Source: Pythium myriotylum
Lineage: Eukaryota; Oomycota; Peronosporomycetes; Pythiales; Pythiaceae
Length of the DNA stretch: 64,000 nucleotides
Direction of reading: 5' to 3'
NCBI GenBank assembly: GCA_023091665.1
Contig: JALJCQ010000007.1
Span: 806,001-870,000 of the forward strand
In this document: piece after piece, positions 30,187 to 41,452 of the stretch
Layout: each line of letters starts with the position of its first letter
Position numbering within the stretch: the first letter of the stretch is position 1
Notes under the pieces: generated by a model
Told to the model about the DNA's origin: nothing
The model's database searches: none
What the model saw: only the letters and a program-made list of their open reading frames with translations
Translations under genes and position numbers: made by a program

Positions 30187-31105
30187 CTACTCATCGGATT
30201 GAGCCGGGAGTAGCGCCGCCAAAATGGGGCTGGACTGGGCTTCAACATACTGGCGCACCAAGGCCGGCACGTCACGTGCGATCGAAACAAAGGGTTCCCA
30301 CGAGTTCTCTTCGTCCTCGAGGCCGCGCCAGGTCACGTTGAGCTCCATATCACCGCTGGAACGGTTGCGGCGATGCCCCACGATCCCACGGACCTCAAGG
30401 ATGATACCCTGATTAGCAACATGCTGACGGATCTCCGTCGTCTCGTTGAGGTCCGGATCGTGGTAGAATTTGAGCCGTGACCCATGGACGTCGTAGGTCG
30501 CGCCTGTGAGCAGGTGCTTGATCAGAAACGAGTGCGCGAGGGCCTCCTGGACGCGGAACGGCCCGACCCAACGCACCAGGAGCTTGCCGCCGTGTAGGCG
30601 CTTGTCCACACGCGACCACAGGACGTAGTCCCCGACCTCAAAGTTGCACGTCTGGCCCTTAGAGCGCGCCATTTCGTAGAGTCGCTTGCGTTCCTTGCGA
30701 TCGTTGACCTCCTTGGGCATCTCGTGGAGATGCTCGCGCAGCTGCTGCACGTGATCAGCCACCGCTGCGAGATCCACTGTCAGCGATGTGTCCTTGCGCC
30801 CGCCTGGGAGCACTACGGCGTCCAGCGGCGATGGCGCCGGCAGCCCCGTGAACAACTCGATCGGCGCATGATTGCCGAGTGACGGCACGGGGCTTTGGTT
30901 TCACACAAGAGAGAGACGATGTTAGCGAGCGTCTCCGCTCTAGATAGTTCCACACATAATACACGGTTTTCGCTTCATTTTTAGGTTGGCTTGGATCACC
31001 GGCAACAGGTGAACCCAGTTGCGCGTGTCGAGCTGCAGTTCAAGCAGCAGCACGCGCAGCACCTGTGGTATGTCCCGGTTTACACGCTCGACCGTGCCGT
31101 TGATC
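30187..31105 (-). pseudogene. pol of retrotransposon 2, 3' part: integrase C-terminus and chromodomain
   Basis: It continues the split integrase with WINGTVERVNRDIPQVLR and WVHLLPVIQANL. A ~70-bp disruption (near 30890-30965) follows, then SLGNHAPIELFTGL, the DYVLWSRVDKRLHGGKLLV core with RWVGPFRVQEA, and a C-terminal chromodomain (ILEVRGIVGHRRN, MELNVTWRGLEDEENSWEP, VRQYVEAQ) ending at 30187. The gene lost continuity both here and at the nested insertion. Confidence 0.85.
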
Positions 31106-31109
31106 CACG

Positions 31110-31663
31110 TGTGGTGAAGGCGTGGGGGCAAAACCTGCCGCTCAGTGAGGGCGAAGCAGGTGCCGCACACGGGTCCACACAGACTCTTTGGGCTGGTCGG
31201 TCGCTGCTGACGTTAACACCCCGCTGTCAAAGTCGCTGACGGGGTGAACCGCAGGCACTCAGGCTTGAAGTCCGGGGGGTCTTGGCCAACGGGGTCGTGA
31301 AGCCCGCTGGTTTGTCGCCTTGGCATAGCACGTGGATCGCTGGTCACGTGCTGCGTGCGACGGGAAGCGCAGAGCCGATCGTCACCAGAAGCTGGCTGGT
31401 GGCCCGGATGCGCGGGGGGACGGGACGCTCCTCGTCCGGCGGTCACAGCACCTGGTGCTGGTCTTCCCCTGCTCTTCGGTCTCTCGATACGCGTGGGCAG
31501 CAGCAGCCACACGCGCTTCGGTCGGAATACAGTCGTCAGGTGCGCCTTGTCGAGACGCACCCGGAGGTTTTAGTGTCGCCTCCTGTGGCGACGGGTCTTG
31601 TGACTTCTGGACTCGAAGTCCTTACTTGAGGGGCTTGAGTGCTTGGCAGCAAATTCCAGAGTT
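31110..31663 (-). repeat. Truncated 3' LTR of element 3 (554 bp)
   Basis: Collinear with 36779-37332, then it abruptly joins pol coding sequence at 31664 (CCAGAGTT|TCTCACG). It lacks the 432 bp that complete the other LTR. Confidence 0.9.
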
Positions 31664-34547
31664 TCTCACGAGGGCCCGCCGCGGCTGCGAATAAGCCTGT
31701 CAGGTCCGCCTCGCCTTTGTCTGCCTTCCGGATGGTAAGTGACCATGGACTCTGCAACACGGCCCACTTCTCAAGGCGACCTTGCAGACCCTCCGACTGG
31801 TACAACCAAGCGAGTGTCGAGTGCCGCGTAAGAACCGTGACATGACGTCCGGCCAGCAGAGACGCACTTCCGGAGAGCACGTGCAGCAACGCCAGCACCT
31901 CCAACTCGGCCGCGTGGAACTTCATCTCGTGCTGGTTGAGCACGCGGCTGACGAACTTCACCGGCAGAAGCTGACCGTCGTGCAGCTGCAGGATCGAGCC
32001 AGCGATGGCCCACCCGTTCGCGTAAATCGACACGACGAGCTCCTTCTCCGGGTCTAGGTGCTTGAGCAGCGGTGCCTGGACCAGCTTCGACTTCAGCATC
32101 TCGAAGGACGCTCTAGCTGACGCCAGGTGTCCGGGCTCCCGCTTCTCCTTCTCCAGATCCGACTGAGTGACCTCGTAGAGGGCCGCGGTGTAGACGCTGA
32201 AGTGCTCGATGAAGCGGGGGTAGTAGTTCAGCGATCCTAAGAAAGACTGAATACCTTTCACCGTTCTTGGAAACTCGATGTGCGTTAGGTCTTCCAGGTT
32301 CTTGGGCTTGGCCTTGATCCCCGCATCTGAGACTTGATGCCCGAGATAATCGACCTGCCTCATACCGAACTGACTCTTTGGGAGACTGATGGAAAGGCCC
32401 CATTCTTCACACGCGTCCATGAGCCGCTTCAGCTTCTCGCACATGTCGTCCCAGGTGCGGCCGCCGAAAAGGATGTCGTCAATGTACGACCGGCGACCGA
32501 TCACTGGCCGGGTGCTTGATCCAGCGGGTTCACCGTCCACAAACACGTCCGCCTCGGGCACTTGCAGGTGCGCCGGCGTCAGCTTGAGATACCCATAGAG
32601 CGCGTTGTCCAATAGGCGCTGATATATCTGGGGGGCATTCTTGAGCCCAAACGGCATGCGCAACCATTCGAAGAGACCGAACGGCGTGACGAAGGCAGAT
32701 ACGGCGCGAGCTCGGGCGGTCATCTGGACGACCCAGAACCCGCTCGCCATATCCAGCGAGCAGAACCAACGGAGGGCACCGAGATCTTCGAGCAGGTCGT
32801 GGACCACTGGCATAGGATACACCATCAGACGCGTTAGGGCGTTCACCACCCGCTAATCAATACAGAGTCTGATATCGGTTCCGTTCTTCTTGAGAACGAT
32901 GACGATGGGTGAGGCCCATGACGAAGTAGACGGTCGAATGAAGCCAGCCTCTAGCAACGCCTTCAGCAGATCGTACAGCTTCTCCGCATGCTCCGGTGGC
33001 ACCCGTCGGCAGCGCTGAGCGATAGGTTTGGCGTCTCCGACGTCGATATCGCATACGACGCCTTTCGCAGCCGGCGGCCGAGCATTCCCTGGCCCCATCA
33101 GGTACTGACGACGCTCCCAGATGATCTGTCGGACGCGGTCGATGTCTTCGCTGCTGACTTCGCCGTCAAGACCGACCCGGATGTCCTCGATCTTGATCTC
33201 CTCGCCCTTCGGCAGCTCTGGGATGACAGCCATCTGCCCTTCGATGTCCTCAGCCGAAAGATCTCCACCTTCATGGACGAAGACAGTGTCGTCCAGGTAC
33301 GTAGAGGGCTTTGGCACATCATCGGGCCCCTTCGCAGCCACAAACGCAATCGCTGCGCGCGAGAACCACGCTTGGCGTTCTTCCTCGAGCGCTGGCTGTC
33401 GGAGCAGCAAACGGAGGCCGGATTGAGATGCGTCGTTGGCAGTAGCAGGAGCGGCAACACTAACCGCACTTGCCGAAGGTGCACCAGCATGACGGAGGAT
33501 AACCGATGGACGTTTGTACGAGGGGCGAGCCACGAGAGGCTCCGAACCTTGGTCTTGAGCAACCTCGACGGTCGATCCATGTGCCTTCGGGGGTTCCTCA
33601 CCTTCTGCCTCGTACACAAGCGATCGCCACTCACGGTAACGACGTGAACCGATCGAAACGAACCCTAACTGCCGTGGCGCTGAACCGGGCGCAAGCCAAA
33701 TGCCGACAACGGTCTGGGACGGGATGAAGATCGGATACTCGCTGACGTTCGTGATCTTCAGTCGACATGGCTCGCCACGAGCGTTGAGCTCGGCGGTTGG
33801 CACCCAGTGTTGACCACGGCCGATCCACAGGCGCTTCCTCGCCTCTGCCCGTACCCTCAGGTACTTCGACTGGCCACTCAGGAGCGTCATCTCCTCCTTG
33901 ACTCGGAGCTGCTCTGCACGATGGCTGTAGAGCGGACGACGGCCTTCAAAGCGCACACGGATCTCGTCAGGCAGCTGGGCAACACCTTCCACCAAGTCCA
34001 GACGGACACCAGCGGGCCCCATGAAGTCCATACCAAGGATCGCCTGGGTGTTGCCAAGCCGGCCGACCCAGAGGGAGAACTCATACACCAACTCGCCCGC
34101 GAGGGTGAGCTTGATGCGAGCTCGTCCTTCCGTGTGATAGGCGGCACCTCCCACGCCAGCACAATCGAGCTGCTCTGAGGTGTCTACTGTGACTCCGAGC
34201 TTACGCGCAAAGTCAGAGTCCAGTATTGACACCTCAGCGCCAGAGTCTAGCAAGACCCTGGCATGGCAGTCGTCGATCAGAGCGTTGACGATGGTCTGGC
34301 GGTATTCCTTCTGCACATGGTGCTTACAGAACCCACGCCGCTCTCCCGGATGCAGGACCAGGCGTTGGATGACCTTCGCCCGATGGAACTCATTGGGAAG
34401 TGGTTGAACCATGCAAATACGTGTATTACGAATAGACTCCACAGGTGTGGTCGACCTACTCATGTATGCATACACATGCACGGTGTCTTCGGAAACACGC
34501 CCGTCGCGTAACAGCCCCGCGGCTGTCGGGCGGTTTAGTTTAACCAC
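31664..34547 (-). pseudogene. pol of element 3: protease, RT, RNase H (integrase deleted)
   Basis: Read in the -1 frame relative to gag. The protease has VLLDSGAEVSILD (residues ~99-111). RT begins SSWASPIVIVLKKNGTDIRL and is interrupted by one TAG (32853-32855) where other elements read CIDYR, then continues with FCSLDMASGFWVVQM, MPFGLKNAPQIYQRL and the catalytic YIDDILF. RNase H includes LVVSIYANGWAIAGSI and KFHAAELEVLALLHVL. The frame then runs out of pol into the truncated LTR and stops at 31536, so no integrase is encoded. Such a copy could move only with help from others. Confidence 0.88.
34500..34544 (-). promoter_or_regulatory. -1 ribosomal frameshift signal between gag and pol of element 3
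   Basis: The slippery heptamer G TTA AAC (34544-34538, gag frame) is followed at once by the gag stop TAA. After a 5-nt spacer (TAAAC) comes a two-part stem: CGCCCG pairs with CGGGCG, and ACAGCC pairs with GGCTGT around GCGG. Slipping back one base gives CTA AAC CGC, exactly the pol frame. GUUAAAC is a known functional slip site in an arterivirus. Confidence 0.8.
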
Positions 34548-36748
34548 TTCTCGACCGCTGGCGGCAGAAGTCCGGCGTGGCTTGACGGATCATACCACGC
34601 CTTCATCTGGTCAGCGAGTCGAGCGAGTTCGCACTCTCCCCGTTCGTGCACCTTCGCACACCCCTTGCAGCGCTGGAAGCAGTGCTCGGTCGGATGACCT
34701 TTCGCACCGCAGGCTCCGCAGGTGAGGCGGCTCCAGCAGTTGCGGTCGCGATGACGGGTCGAGCCACAGTGCGAGCACGGCACTTGAGCGTCTTGAACCA
34801 GGGGCTTCGACTTGACGTCCTTGCCTTGCCTGAGCGCTGCGACCATCTTCACCAGCGCGTCAAGTGCTGTCTCTTCGACACTCGGGTGCGGCTCGTCCGC
34901 CAGCACTTCACCATCGCTCGCTTCGAGTTCACCGTCGCTGTCGTCGGCGCTGTCGCTCGCCTCGTCGGCCGCTGAGGTGCTGGCAAGTGCGCGTAGCGCA
35001 TCGACGACGATGGGCCTCGCCTTCGAGCCGATCGGCAGCTGCGGCTGGCGGTCACGGTCGCGGAAGTCCCGACCCTCTCGACCACGGCTCCGACCAGGTG
35101 CCGGATCGTCACGCCTCAGACGCTGGTTGATGCGCAGCATCTCCTTCAAGGTCGAACGGAGCTCAGACTCTTGTTGGAGGCGCAGGGCACCAAGCTGGCG
35201 AGCCAAGACCGGGTCTTCACAGGTGTCAATGAAGTGTTGCACATGCGCCACGCTGTTCGGACCCGTCGAGTACGCGAGCTTCGCCTCCTGCGCAAGAACA
35301 TTGAGGCGGTACAGGTAGTCGATCGCCTCCTCATTGTGCTTACGCCGCGCGTCGAAGTAGCGGCGCTGCGGGCTGATGGAGCCACCGCAGTACTCTTCCT
35401 CGAACTCGCGCTGGAGTGAGGGCCAGTCCGTCCGCACAGCTCGCGGGAGCTGCCGGTACCACGTCTTCACGCGGTCGGCGAGCAACAGTGGGAACTGAAT
35501 GCACGCCTTCTGCGGAGTGATGGCATCTCGGAGAAAAGCTGACCGAGCTGACTCGAGGAAGCCTTTAGCCTTGTACTCGTCGCGGCTCCTGCCGTCAAAC
35601 GCCTTGACGTCGGAGATGGCGGCTCGGCGAAGACGGGTCGTCGCACTGACACTCTGGCCGTCGCGCATGCAGTCCTCGTAGATGTCGGCGAGGTAGTCGC
35701 TGGTCCCGACACGCAAACCGCTTGCAGTGCTTGACCGTTCGGACTTGACCTCGGGCTTGGACTCTTCCTTGACGGCGTCAGGTGCCAGAGGTGCAGCCGC
35801 AGCTTTGGCAGCCGCCTTGAGGTTCGCCATAGCAGCGGTCTTTCTCGCCTCAGCTGCGGCTTGCCTGGCCTCAGCTGCTTGAGCTTCCGCCGCATCTGCA
35901 CGTTCAGCGAGGGTCTGGAGGTACGTCTCGAGGTTCTTCAACATACCGTCCTTGACGATGACCGATTCGCGCAGCTTCACGACCGCTTCCTTCGTCACTC
36001 CCATGTACTGCTCAGCGAGTCCTTTGAGTTCCTCCTCGCTGAGGAGCCCATCTCGTGACGCAGCCACTGCGCGTTTGACCCTGCGCTGCATCTGATGACG
36101 CAGGAACAGGTCGTAGACGGCTTGACCGGCAGTCAGGAGCTTCGGCAGGTCAATCGCCAGGATCGACGCTTGGTCGCGGATGGCGACGGAGTATCCGGCC
36201 GTGTTGAAGACACCAACGATTGCGTTCAGGGCCTGCTGGGAGGTCTTCATGGCCGCGAACCCCGGGTCACGTACGTCGCTTGCCGGACCCCAACGATTGA
36301 CTTCGAGGTGCTTCAGGGCGTCGTGCTTCTGACAAAGCACTTCCAGCATCCGGGCGGGTGACGTCGACGGAGCAGTAGGATCCATCAACGGCGGGACGGA
36401 GTTCACCGCTCGGGTTATCGGAGTTTGAGGAGCATTTCCATGCTCGGCAGGTCCGGCACTAAGCGTAGCACCTGGATCGTCGAACATCAAGGTCACTGAC
36501 TCGTCTCCCTCCGACTTCCCTTCTTCTTCCAGTTCGGGCGACAAGTTGCGAGCAACATTGTCACCCGAGGCCGACCTGATCACAGCAATCTGTGAGGGCC
36601 CACTCTGATCGGCATCTTGATCATCTTGCACGCGACCTTGAGGGAGCCCTCCTCTCAATCGCGCGGGTGACCCTGGCTCAGATGAGCCGACACCGCCTGG
36701 GGTCACCTTGTCAGACGGCTTCGGGTGCGATCGCTTGGACTTCGCCAT
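34535..36748 (-). CDS. gag of element 3 (737 aa, intact)
   Basis: It starts at ATG 36748 (MAKSKRSHPKPSDK), inside the internal region just after the primer site; upstream in-frame codons lie in the LTR. The N-terminal half is disordered. An Ala/Glu-rich coiled coil (AERADAAEAQAAEARQAAAE) precedes a Retrotrans_gag-like capsid region (KTWYRQLPRAVRTDWPSLQR, EFEEEYCGGS, DARRKHNEEAIDYLYRLNVL). Two CCHC knuckles follow: CSHCGSTRHRDRNC and CGACGAKGHPTEHC. The stop lies in the slippery sequence that gives access to pol. Confidence 0.87.
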   Translation of the reverse strand: MAKSKRSHPKPSDKVTPGGVGSSEPGSPARLRGGLPQGRVQDDQDADQSGPSQIAVIRSASGDNVARNLSPELEEEGKSEGDESVTLMFDDPGATLSAGPAEHGNAPQTPITRAVNSVPPLMDPTAPSTSPARMLEVLCQKHDALKHLEVNRWGPASDVRDPGFAAMKTSQQALNAIVGVFNTAGYSVAIRDQASILAIDLPKLLTAGQAVYDLFLRHQMQRRVKRAVAASRDGLLSEEELKGLAEQYMGVTKEAVVKLRESVIVKDGMLKNLETYLQTLAERADAAEAQAAEARQAAAEARKTAAMANLKAAAKAAAAPLAPDAVKEESKPEVKSERSSTASGLRVGTSDYLADIYEDCMRDGQSVSATTRLRRAAISDVKAFDGRSRDEYKAKGFLESARSAFLRDAITPQKACIQFPLLLADRVKTWYRQLPRAVRTDWPSLQREFEEEYCGGSISPQRRYFDARRKHNEEAIDYLYRLNVLAQEAKLAYSTGPNSVAHVQHFIDTCEDPVLARQLGALRLQQESELRSTLKEMLRINQRLRRDDPAPGRSRGREGRDFRDRDRQPQLPIGSKARPIVVDALRALASTSAADEASDSADDSDGELEASDGEVLADEPHPSVEETALDALVKMVAALRQGKDVKSKPLVQDAQVPCSHCGSTRHRDRNCWSRLTCGACGAKGHPTEHCFQRCKGCAKVHERGECELARLADQMKAWYDPSSHAGLLPPAVEKWLN

Positions 36749-36759
36749 TTGACCGCCAG

Positions 36760-36777
36760 TTCCTGGCATACGCACCA
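36760..36777 (-). other. Candidate primer-binding site of element 3
   Basis: One base inside the 5' LTR the minus strand reads TGGTGCGTATGCCAGGAA, which starts with TGG as expected for pairing with a tRNA CCA end. The tRNA was not identified. Confidence 0.5.
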
Positions 36778-36778
36778 C

Positions 36779-37764
36779 TGTGGTGAAGGCGTGGGGGCAA
36801 AACCTGCCGCTCAGCGAGGGCGAAGCAGGTGCCGCACACGGGTCCACACAGACTCTTTGGGCTGGTCGGTCGCTGCTGACGTTAACACCCCGCTGTCAAA
36901 GTCGCTGACGGGGTGAACCGCAGGCACTCAGGCTTGAAGTCCGGGGGGTCTTGGCCAACGGGGTCGTGAAGCCCGCTGGTTTGTCGCCTTGGCATAGCAC
37001 GTGGATCGCTGGTCACGTGCTGCGTGCGACGGGAAGCGCAGAGCCGATCGTCACCAGAAGCTGGCTGGTGGCCCGGATGCGCGGGGGGACGGGACGCTCC
37101 TCGTCCGGCGGTCACAGCACCTGGTGCTGGTCTTCCCCTGCTCTTCGGTCTCTCGATACGCGTGGGCAGCAGCAGCCACACGCGCTTCGGTCAGAATACA
37201 GTCGTCAGGTGCGCCTTGTCGAGACGCACCCGGAGGTTTTAGCGTCGCCTCCTGCGGCGACGGGTCTTGTGACTTCTGGACTCGAAGTCCTTACTTGAGG
37301 GGCTTGAGTGCTTGGCAGCAAATTCCAGAGTTCTATTTTCCAACAACCGAATACCTGACCCAGAGAGTCAGATGCCTACGTGACTGCCTACCCTATACCG
37401 CACCTGCCCTGTCTCTGCACTGGCACCAGGTAATCACCCAGCTACGTAATCAGGTGCTAATCACCCACCTACTGAGTCTGATACTACTCAGGTTCCTCAG
37501 ATCTGTTCCTACTGTATCAGACCTCTCAGGGCCTCAACGACGATCCAGCCTCTGGGCCACGCCCCAGGTGCTGGGACATAACCGTCACGTCCGTCTCATG
37601 CATACGCATCTGGGGATGTCCTGGATGTGACGAACTCGGCGTGCGGAGCTTGTTACCCTCAATCTTGCCATTGCAGACTGATGGATGGTCTTGATGTCGA
37701 CCGAATGTTGAGGGAGGTGCGTCAAGTCGGGACGCACCTCAAAACCTCAGGCCGCTTCACCACA
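36779..37764 (-). repeat. Complete 5' LTR of element 3 (986 bp)
   Basis: TGTGGTGAAGG...CCGCTTCACCACA. The first 554 bp on the plus strand match the truncated partner; the remaining 432 bp are unique to this copy. Confidence 0.9.
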
Positions 37765-37768
37765 CACG

Positions 37769-39896
37769 GCGTGTAAACCGGGACGAACTTCTGGCCCGCC
37801 TTGACGCGTTGCGCCAGCTCCTCGAGTAGCACGGCCTTGAAGTGCGAGCCGTTGTCCGACACCCAGGTCTCGGGCAGCCCGAAGCGCTAGTGCCAGTCGA
37901 GCACCGCCTCGGCAGCTGTCAAAATGGTTGCTGAATCAGCCGCGACCAGCTCGCAGTAGTGAGTCAATTCGTCCTTGAGGACGAGGACGTACTGAGCGTC
38001 GCCGTAGCTATCACCCAGATAGAGGTAGTCTAGGTGCAGGCACTCATTGCGCCGAGTCGCCGCTGGCTCAGCGTTCCATTCACGCTGAATTATCGCGCTG
38101 CCCTTCACATGCTTGCTCAGCAAGCAAGCACGCACGAACCGGCTTACAGTCGCACGGAGACGCTGTAGCTCGAAACGCTCCTGCAGAACGGCGACCATGA
38201 CGTGCTCGCCGCGGTGGCCCTGCAAGCCGCAGTGCGCGACGATCATGATGCGCTGGACGAGATCGCGTGCGTCCGCGGGCAGCCAGACGCGCTCGCCGAC
38301 GTGGAGCAGTCCGTCGCGGTCGATCGCATCCGCGGGCGCGTCTGCCTGCGCGCGGGCTTGCGCGCGCTTGATCTCGGCCATCGACGGCCACTGGAACTCG
38401 GGGTCCTGCAGTGGTCGCAGCTCCGAGAGCCGCGGCGCCGTGCGCGTTGTTGTGCGCTTCACGACCGCGGTCGGCGGCGGCTGGCCCCAACGCGAGACAA
38501 TGTCAGCCCAGACATTGTCCTCGCCCTTGATGTGTTCAATACTGTAGCACTGACCGACAATTTTCAGCGCCCAGCGCTGGAGCTTCCCCCGAATGTGGGA
38601 CTTCACCACCTAGCCGGGCGCGAATATGTGCACCAGGTTGGAGTGGTCGCAGAAAATGCGGAATCCCTTCTCTCGCTCGAGTAGGTACGCGAGATCGTCG
38701 CACGCGCGCACAATAGGGTAGGCTTCTTTCTCGATTACCGACCAGTTCGCCTCGGCACCCTTGAACAGCCCGGCCTTGCAGGCGAGCAGCTCATGCGCTT
38801 GCTTGACGACCGTCACGTCTGCTTTCCACTGCCTGACCTGGGTCAGCACGACCGCCCAGCCTGCGTTCGAGGCATCCGTGAACAGGCAGACATCGGCAGC
38901 AGGGTCCACGAAGTGCTGCTTCGTGGACGTCGTGAGGAGTTGCAGCACCATCTGGAACGCGGCCTCGTCGTCGTCGGACCAGTCGAGGTCGACGCCAGCT
39001 AGCTGCTGCTTACGGCGTCCGCGTGCGGTCATCACCGTCTCCAGCTTCTGCTGCAGCGGGCCGACCACGCGCGCGTAGTCCACCATGGACTCGCGCAGCC
39101 AGTTCACCGCGCAGAGAAAGTTCTGCAGCGCTGCGGCCGTCGGCGGCAATGGCATCTTGCTGAGCGCCTCGAGGCGCGCGGGATCGTGCTGGATGCCTTC
39201 CCCGTCGATCAGCTTGCCGCACCAGATCACTCGCGGCGCGAAGAGCTTGCACTTCTTTGCGTTTAGTTTCAGGTTGCGCTCGCGCAAGATCTGGAAGAAC
39301 ACGCGCAGCCGCATGATGAAATTGGCTGGGTTCTGCGCGAAAAGCAGGACGTCGTCGATCCACACCAGCACTGAATCGTAGAGCTGGCCGCGGAACACGT
39401 CATGCATCTGAAGTTGAAAGTGGAGCGGCGAGTCAGCAGCACCTTGAGGCACGCGGGTCGGTATGAAAACGCCATCCTCGGTGACAAAGCTAAAGAGTTC
39501 TCGGCTCTCCTCGGCGAGAGGGAGCTGCCAGAATCCTTTAAAAAAGTCAAATTTGGCGAAGCCATACGCCTCGCGCACGCTCTGCGTCACCGCTGCAAGG
39601 TTGGGCGTTGCACCGGCCGGGGGCACTGTGCGCTGGTTGACAGGACGGTAGTTGACCGTGACGCGATACTCGTCCGTCCCCGGCTTTCGCACCGGGTGAG
39701 CAGCGCAGGCCCAGCGGCTCGCGTTGTTTCGCTCGACGAGGCCGTTCTGCTCAAGCTCTTCCACGAACTCATGCAGGAACTGCCGCTGCCGCTCGGGATA
39801 TTTGCGCGACCCGCTGCGGTACGGCACAGCACCGTCCCGCAGCTGGACCCGCATCGGCTCCACGAGTGCGGGGCCGTCGGGGCCTATCTGCGTCCT
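37769..39896 (-). pseudogene. pol of retrotransposon 2, 5' part: RT, RNase H, N-terminal integrase
   Basis: It opens in the same frame as gag-protease after a TGA (39897-39899). RT shows VTVNYRPVNQRT, FAKFDFFKGFWQLPL and the catalytic WIDDVLLFA. RNase H has CLFTDASNAGWAVVL. TAG stops interrupt at 38610-38612 (after HIFAPG, before VVKSHIRGKLQRW) and 37887-37889 (after LDWH, before RFGLPETWVSDNGSHF). The integrase includes HCGLQGHRGEHVM, LDYLYLGDS and SDNGSHFK, and stops at VYTP where element 3 inserted. Confidence 0.88.
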
Positions 39897-41416
39897 TCAC
39901 TCATCACGGTACTCCTCGACGAGGGCCTGCAAGTCTGGCATTGACTCCTTGTCGAATCCCTCGGTAGCGGCGTCGTCCACCATGCGCTGGATCAATTCGT
40001 CGACCTCATCATCGCGGACGGGGCCGACGGCGACGTGATCGTCATCCATGTCGTCCGCGTCAGCTTGAGCCACTCGCTTGCTGCAGGCCAGCTGCTCCAG
40101 CATTCCGTCGACGTCGATTCCGATCTCGCGCAACGTCTGCTCGCCGAGCAGTAGCTCGTTGTCGTGCCCCTCGAGCACGAGGCAGCGTACGTTGCGCAGG
40201 TGGAGCAGGCCAGCGGCGGTCACGATTCGAGCATCGATCGTGATCGACTCATTGCTGTGGGTCACGACGCCACCGGCAAGTTCCACACGGACCGGCGGCT
40301 CTAGCTGGATCCGAATGACGGTCGAGTCCAACTCGCAAAGCTCCTCAACAAGCTCGGCCGACAGCACGTTGCAGTCGGCGCCTGTATCGGGGCAGAGCGA
40401 GACCTCTAGCACGTCGTTGATGACGGCCGCGCGCTGGCCCACGGCCTGCTCGCCCGACCTCATCATCTTCATCCGTTCGGCTTTTATGTGCTTGCGCTCA
40501 GTCAAGCGTTGCCGCGCCGCCTCCTTCTGATCTGGGGTAGCGACAGGGCAGTCGCGCAGCCAGTGGCCTCCCTTGCAATGCAAGCAGCCATCCCGCGGCG
40601 GCTCGCGGGTCTCCTTCTGGCTGTTCGTCTTGGCGGCCGTCGGCGGCCCGCCGTTCTTGGCCTTCACCGGCTTATCCGAGCCGGCGGCTTGAGTCGTTGT
40701 CTTCCTTGCAGGCACAGCGTCGCGCTTGGCCTCCCCCTGGATATGGTGGAAGTGCTGCTGGCGACGTCCGCGCTCCACAATCAACTCGTAGAGAGCCACA
40801 TCGTCCGTCTTGACGTAGCGGTGGGTCAGCGATACCAGCCGCTCAACGTCCACGCGCAGGACCGCGGGCTGGATGTGCTCCACGAGCAGCTTGCAGCGTG
40901 TCTTGAGCCGCTGCCGCCCGTCGTCGTCCGCCGCCGGACCACGGCCGATGATGCTACCGAGGCCGTGGTCGTCGACGATGCGGTCAAAGTCCATAAAGAA
41001 CTTGGACACTCGCGCCTCGACGTCGGGCTCGCGCATGTCCATCTTGAGATGGGCGGCGACCAGCTGCTCGACTCGGGCACGTGGTCGTTCATCATCTTAC
41101 CAGCCTTGCGGCTGATCTCAGTACACAGGTCCGCGTCGGTGACCTCGAACACGTCCTTCTTCAAGACGTAGTGTGCGAGGTGATCGAGCACCCGCGGCTC
41201 GATCGAGCTCTTCACGCTTGCAACGACCCTTTCGTAGACTTCGCCGGTCGTCGCGCAGCGTTCACGGATCTTGGTCTCATACTGGCGCCGGTCCCTCATG
41301 TACTGGACAAGCGCCGGCTGGCTCCAGACTGCCAGGCGAGGGGCCTTGATGAACTCGAAGACCGGTGGTGGCGACATGTCGATGTCACCGTCCGCGTCGT
41401 AGCCGAGCCCTGGCAT
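39897..41416 (-). pseudogene. gag-protease of retrotransposon 2, one frameshift
   Basis: Gag starts at ATG 41416 (MPGLGYDADGDIDMSPPP) and runs through LAVWSQPALVQYMRDRRQYE to MMNDHVP. There a one-base change (near 41085) shifts the frame; the rest continues as VEQLVAAHLKMDMREPDVEA. A zinc knuckle CLHCKGGHWLRDC has the shortened spacing CX2CX3HX4C. The protease site is SLCPDTGADCNVLS. The frame ends VEEYRDE at TGA 39897-39899, directly upstream of RT in the same frame. Confidence 0.85.
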
Positions 41417-41452
41417 GCTTGAGCGTCTTGGGTAGTTAGCCGAAAAGATCTT

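Larger units (their letters stand above)
31110..37764 (-). mobile_element. LTR retrotransposon 3 (inner), inserted in the integrase of element 2
   Basis: Ends TGTGGTGAAG/CTTCACCACA with target duplication CACG (31106-31109 and 37765-37768). Removing it restores the outer reading VYTP|WING. Minus-strand order: 5' LTR (36779-37764), primer site, gag, frameshift signal, protease-RT-RNase H, then a truncated 3' LTR (31110-31663). About four mismatches are seen across the 554 bp shared by the two LTRs, so it is young. Integrase, polypurine tract and the start of the 3' LTR are deleted. Confidence 0.92.

Noticed and set aside
29662..30341. Open frames running from the LTR of retrotransposon 2
   Set aside because: They lie in LTR sequence with short tandem repeats and have no retroelement motifs; they recur at 41452 simply because the LTR is duplicated.
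31282..37298. Identical open frames near 31282-31694 and 36951-37630 that could suggest a duplicated gene
   Set aside because: They are the two LTRs of element 3, not genes.
15054..38612. Repeated in-frame TAG stops in the retroelement genes (15054, 19258, 32853, 37887, 38610), suggesting amber recoding or readthrough
   Set aside because: The same genes also contain TGA (39897) and TAA (21114) interruptions and frameshifts. The contexts after the stops share no readthrough motif, and GC-rich codon usage (CAG, GAG, TAC, TCG) makes TAG the commonest one-step stop. Simple decay explains it.
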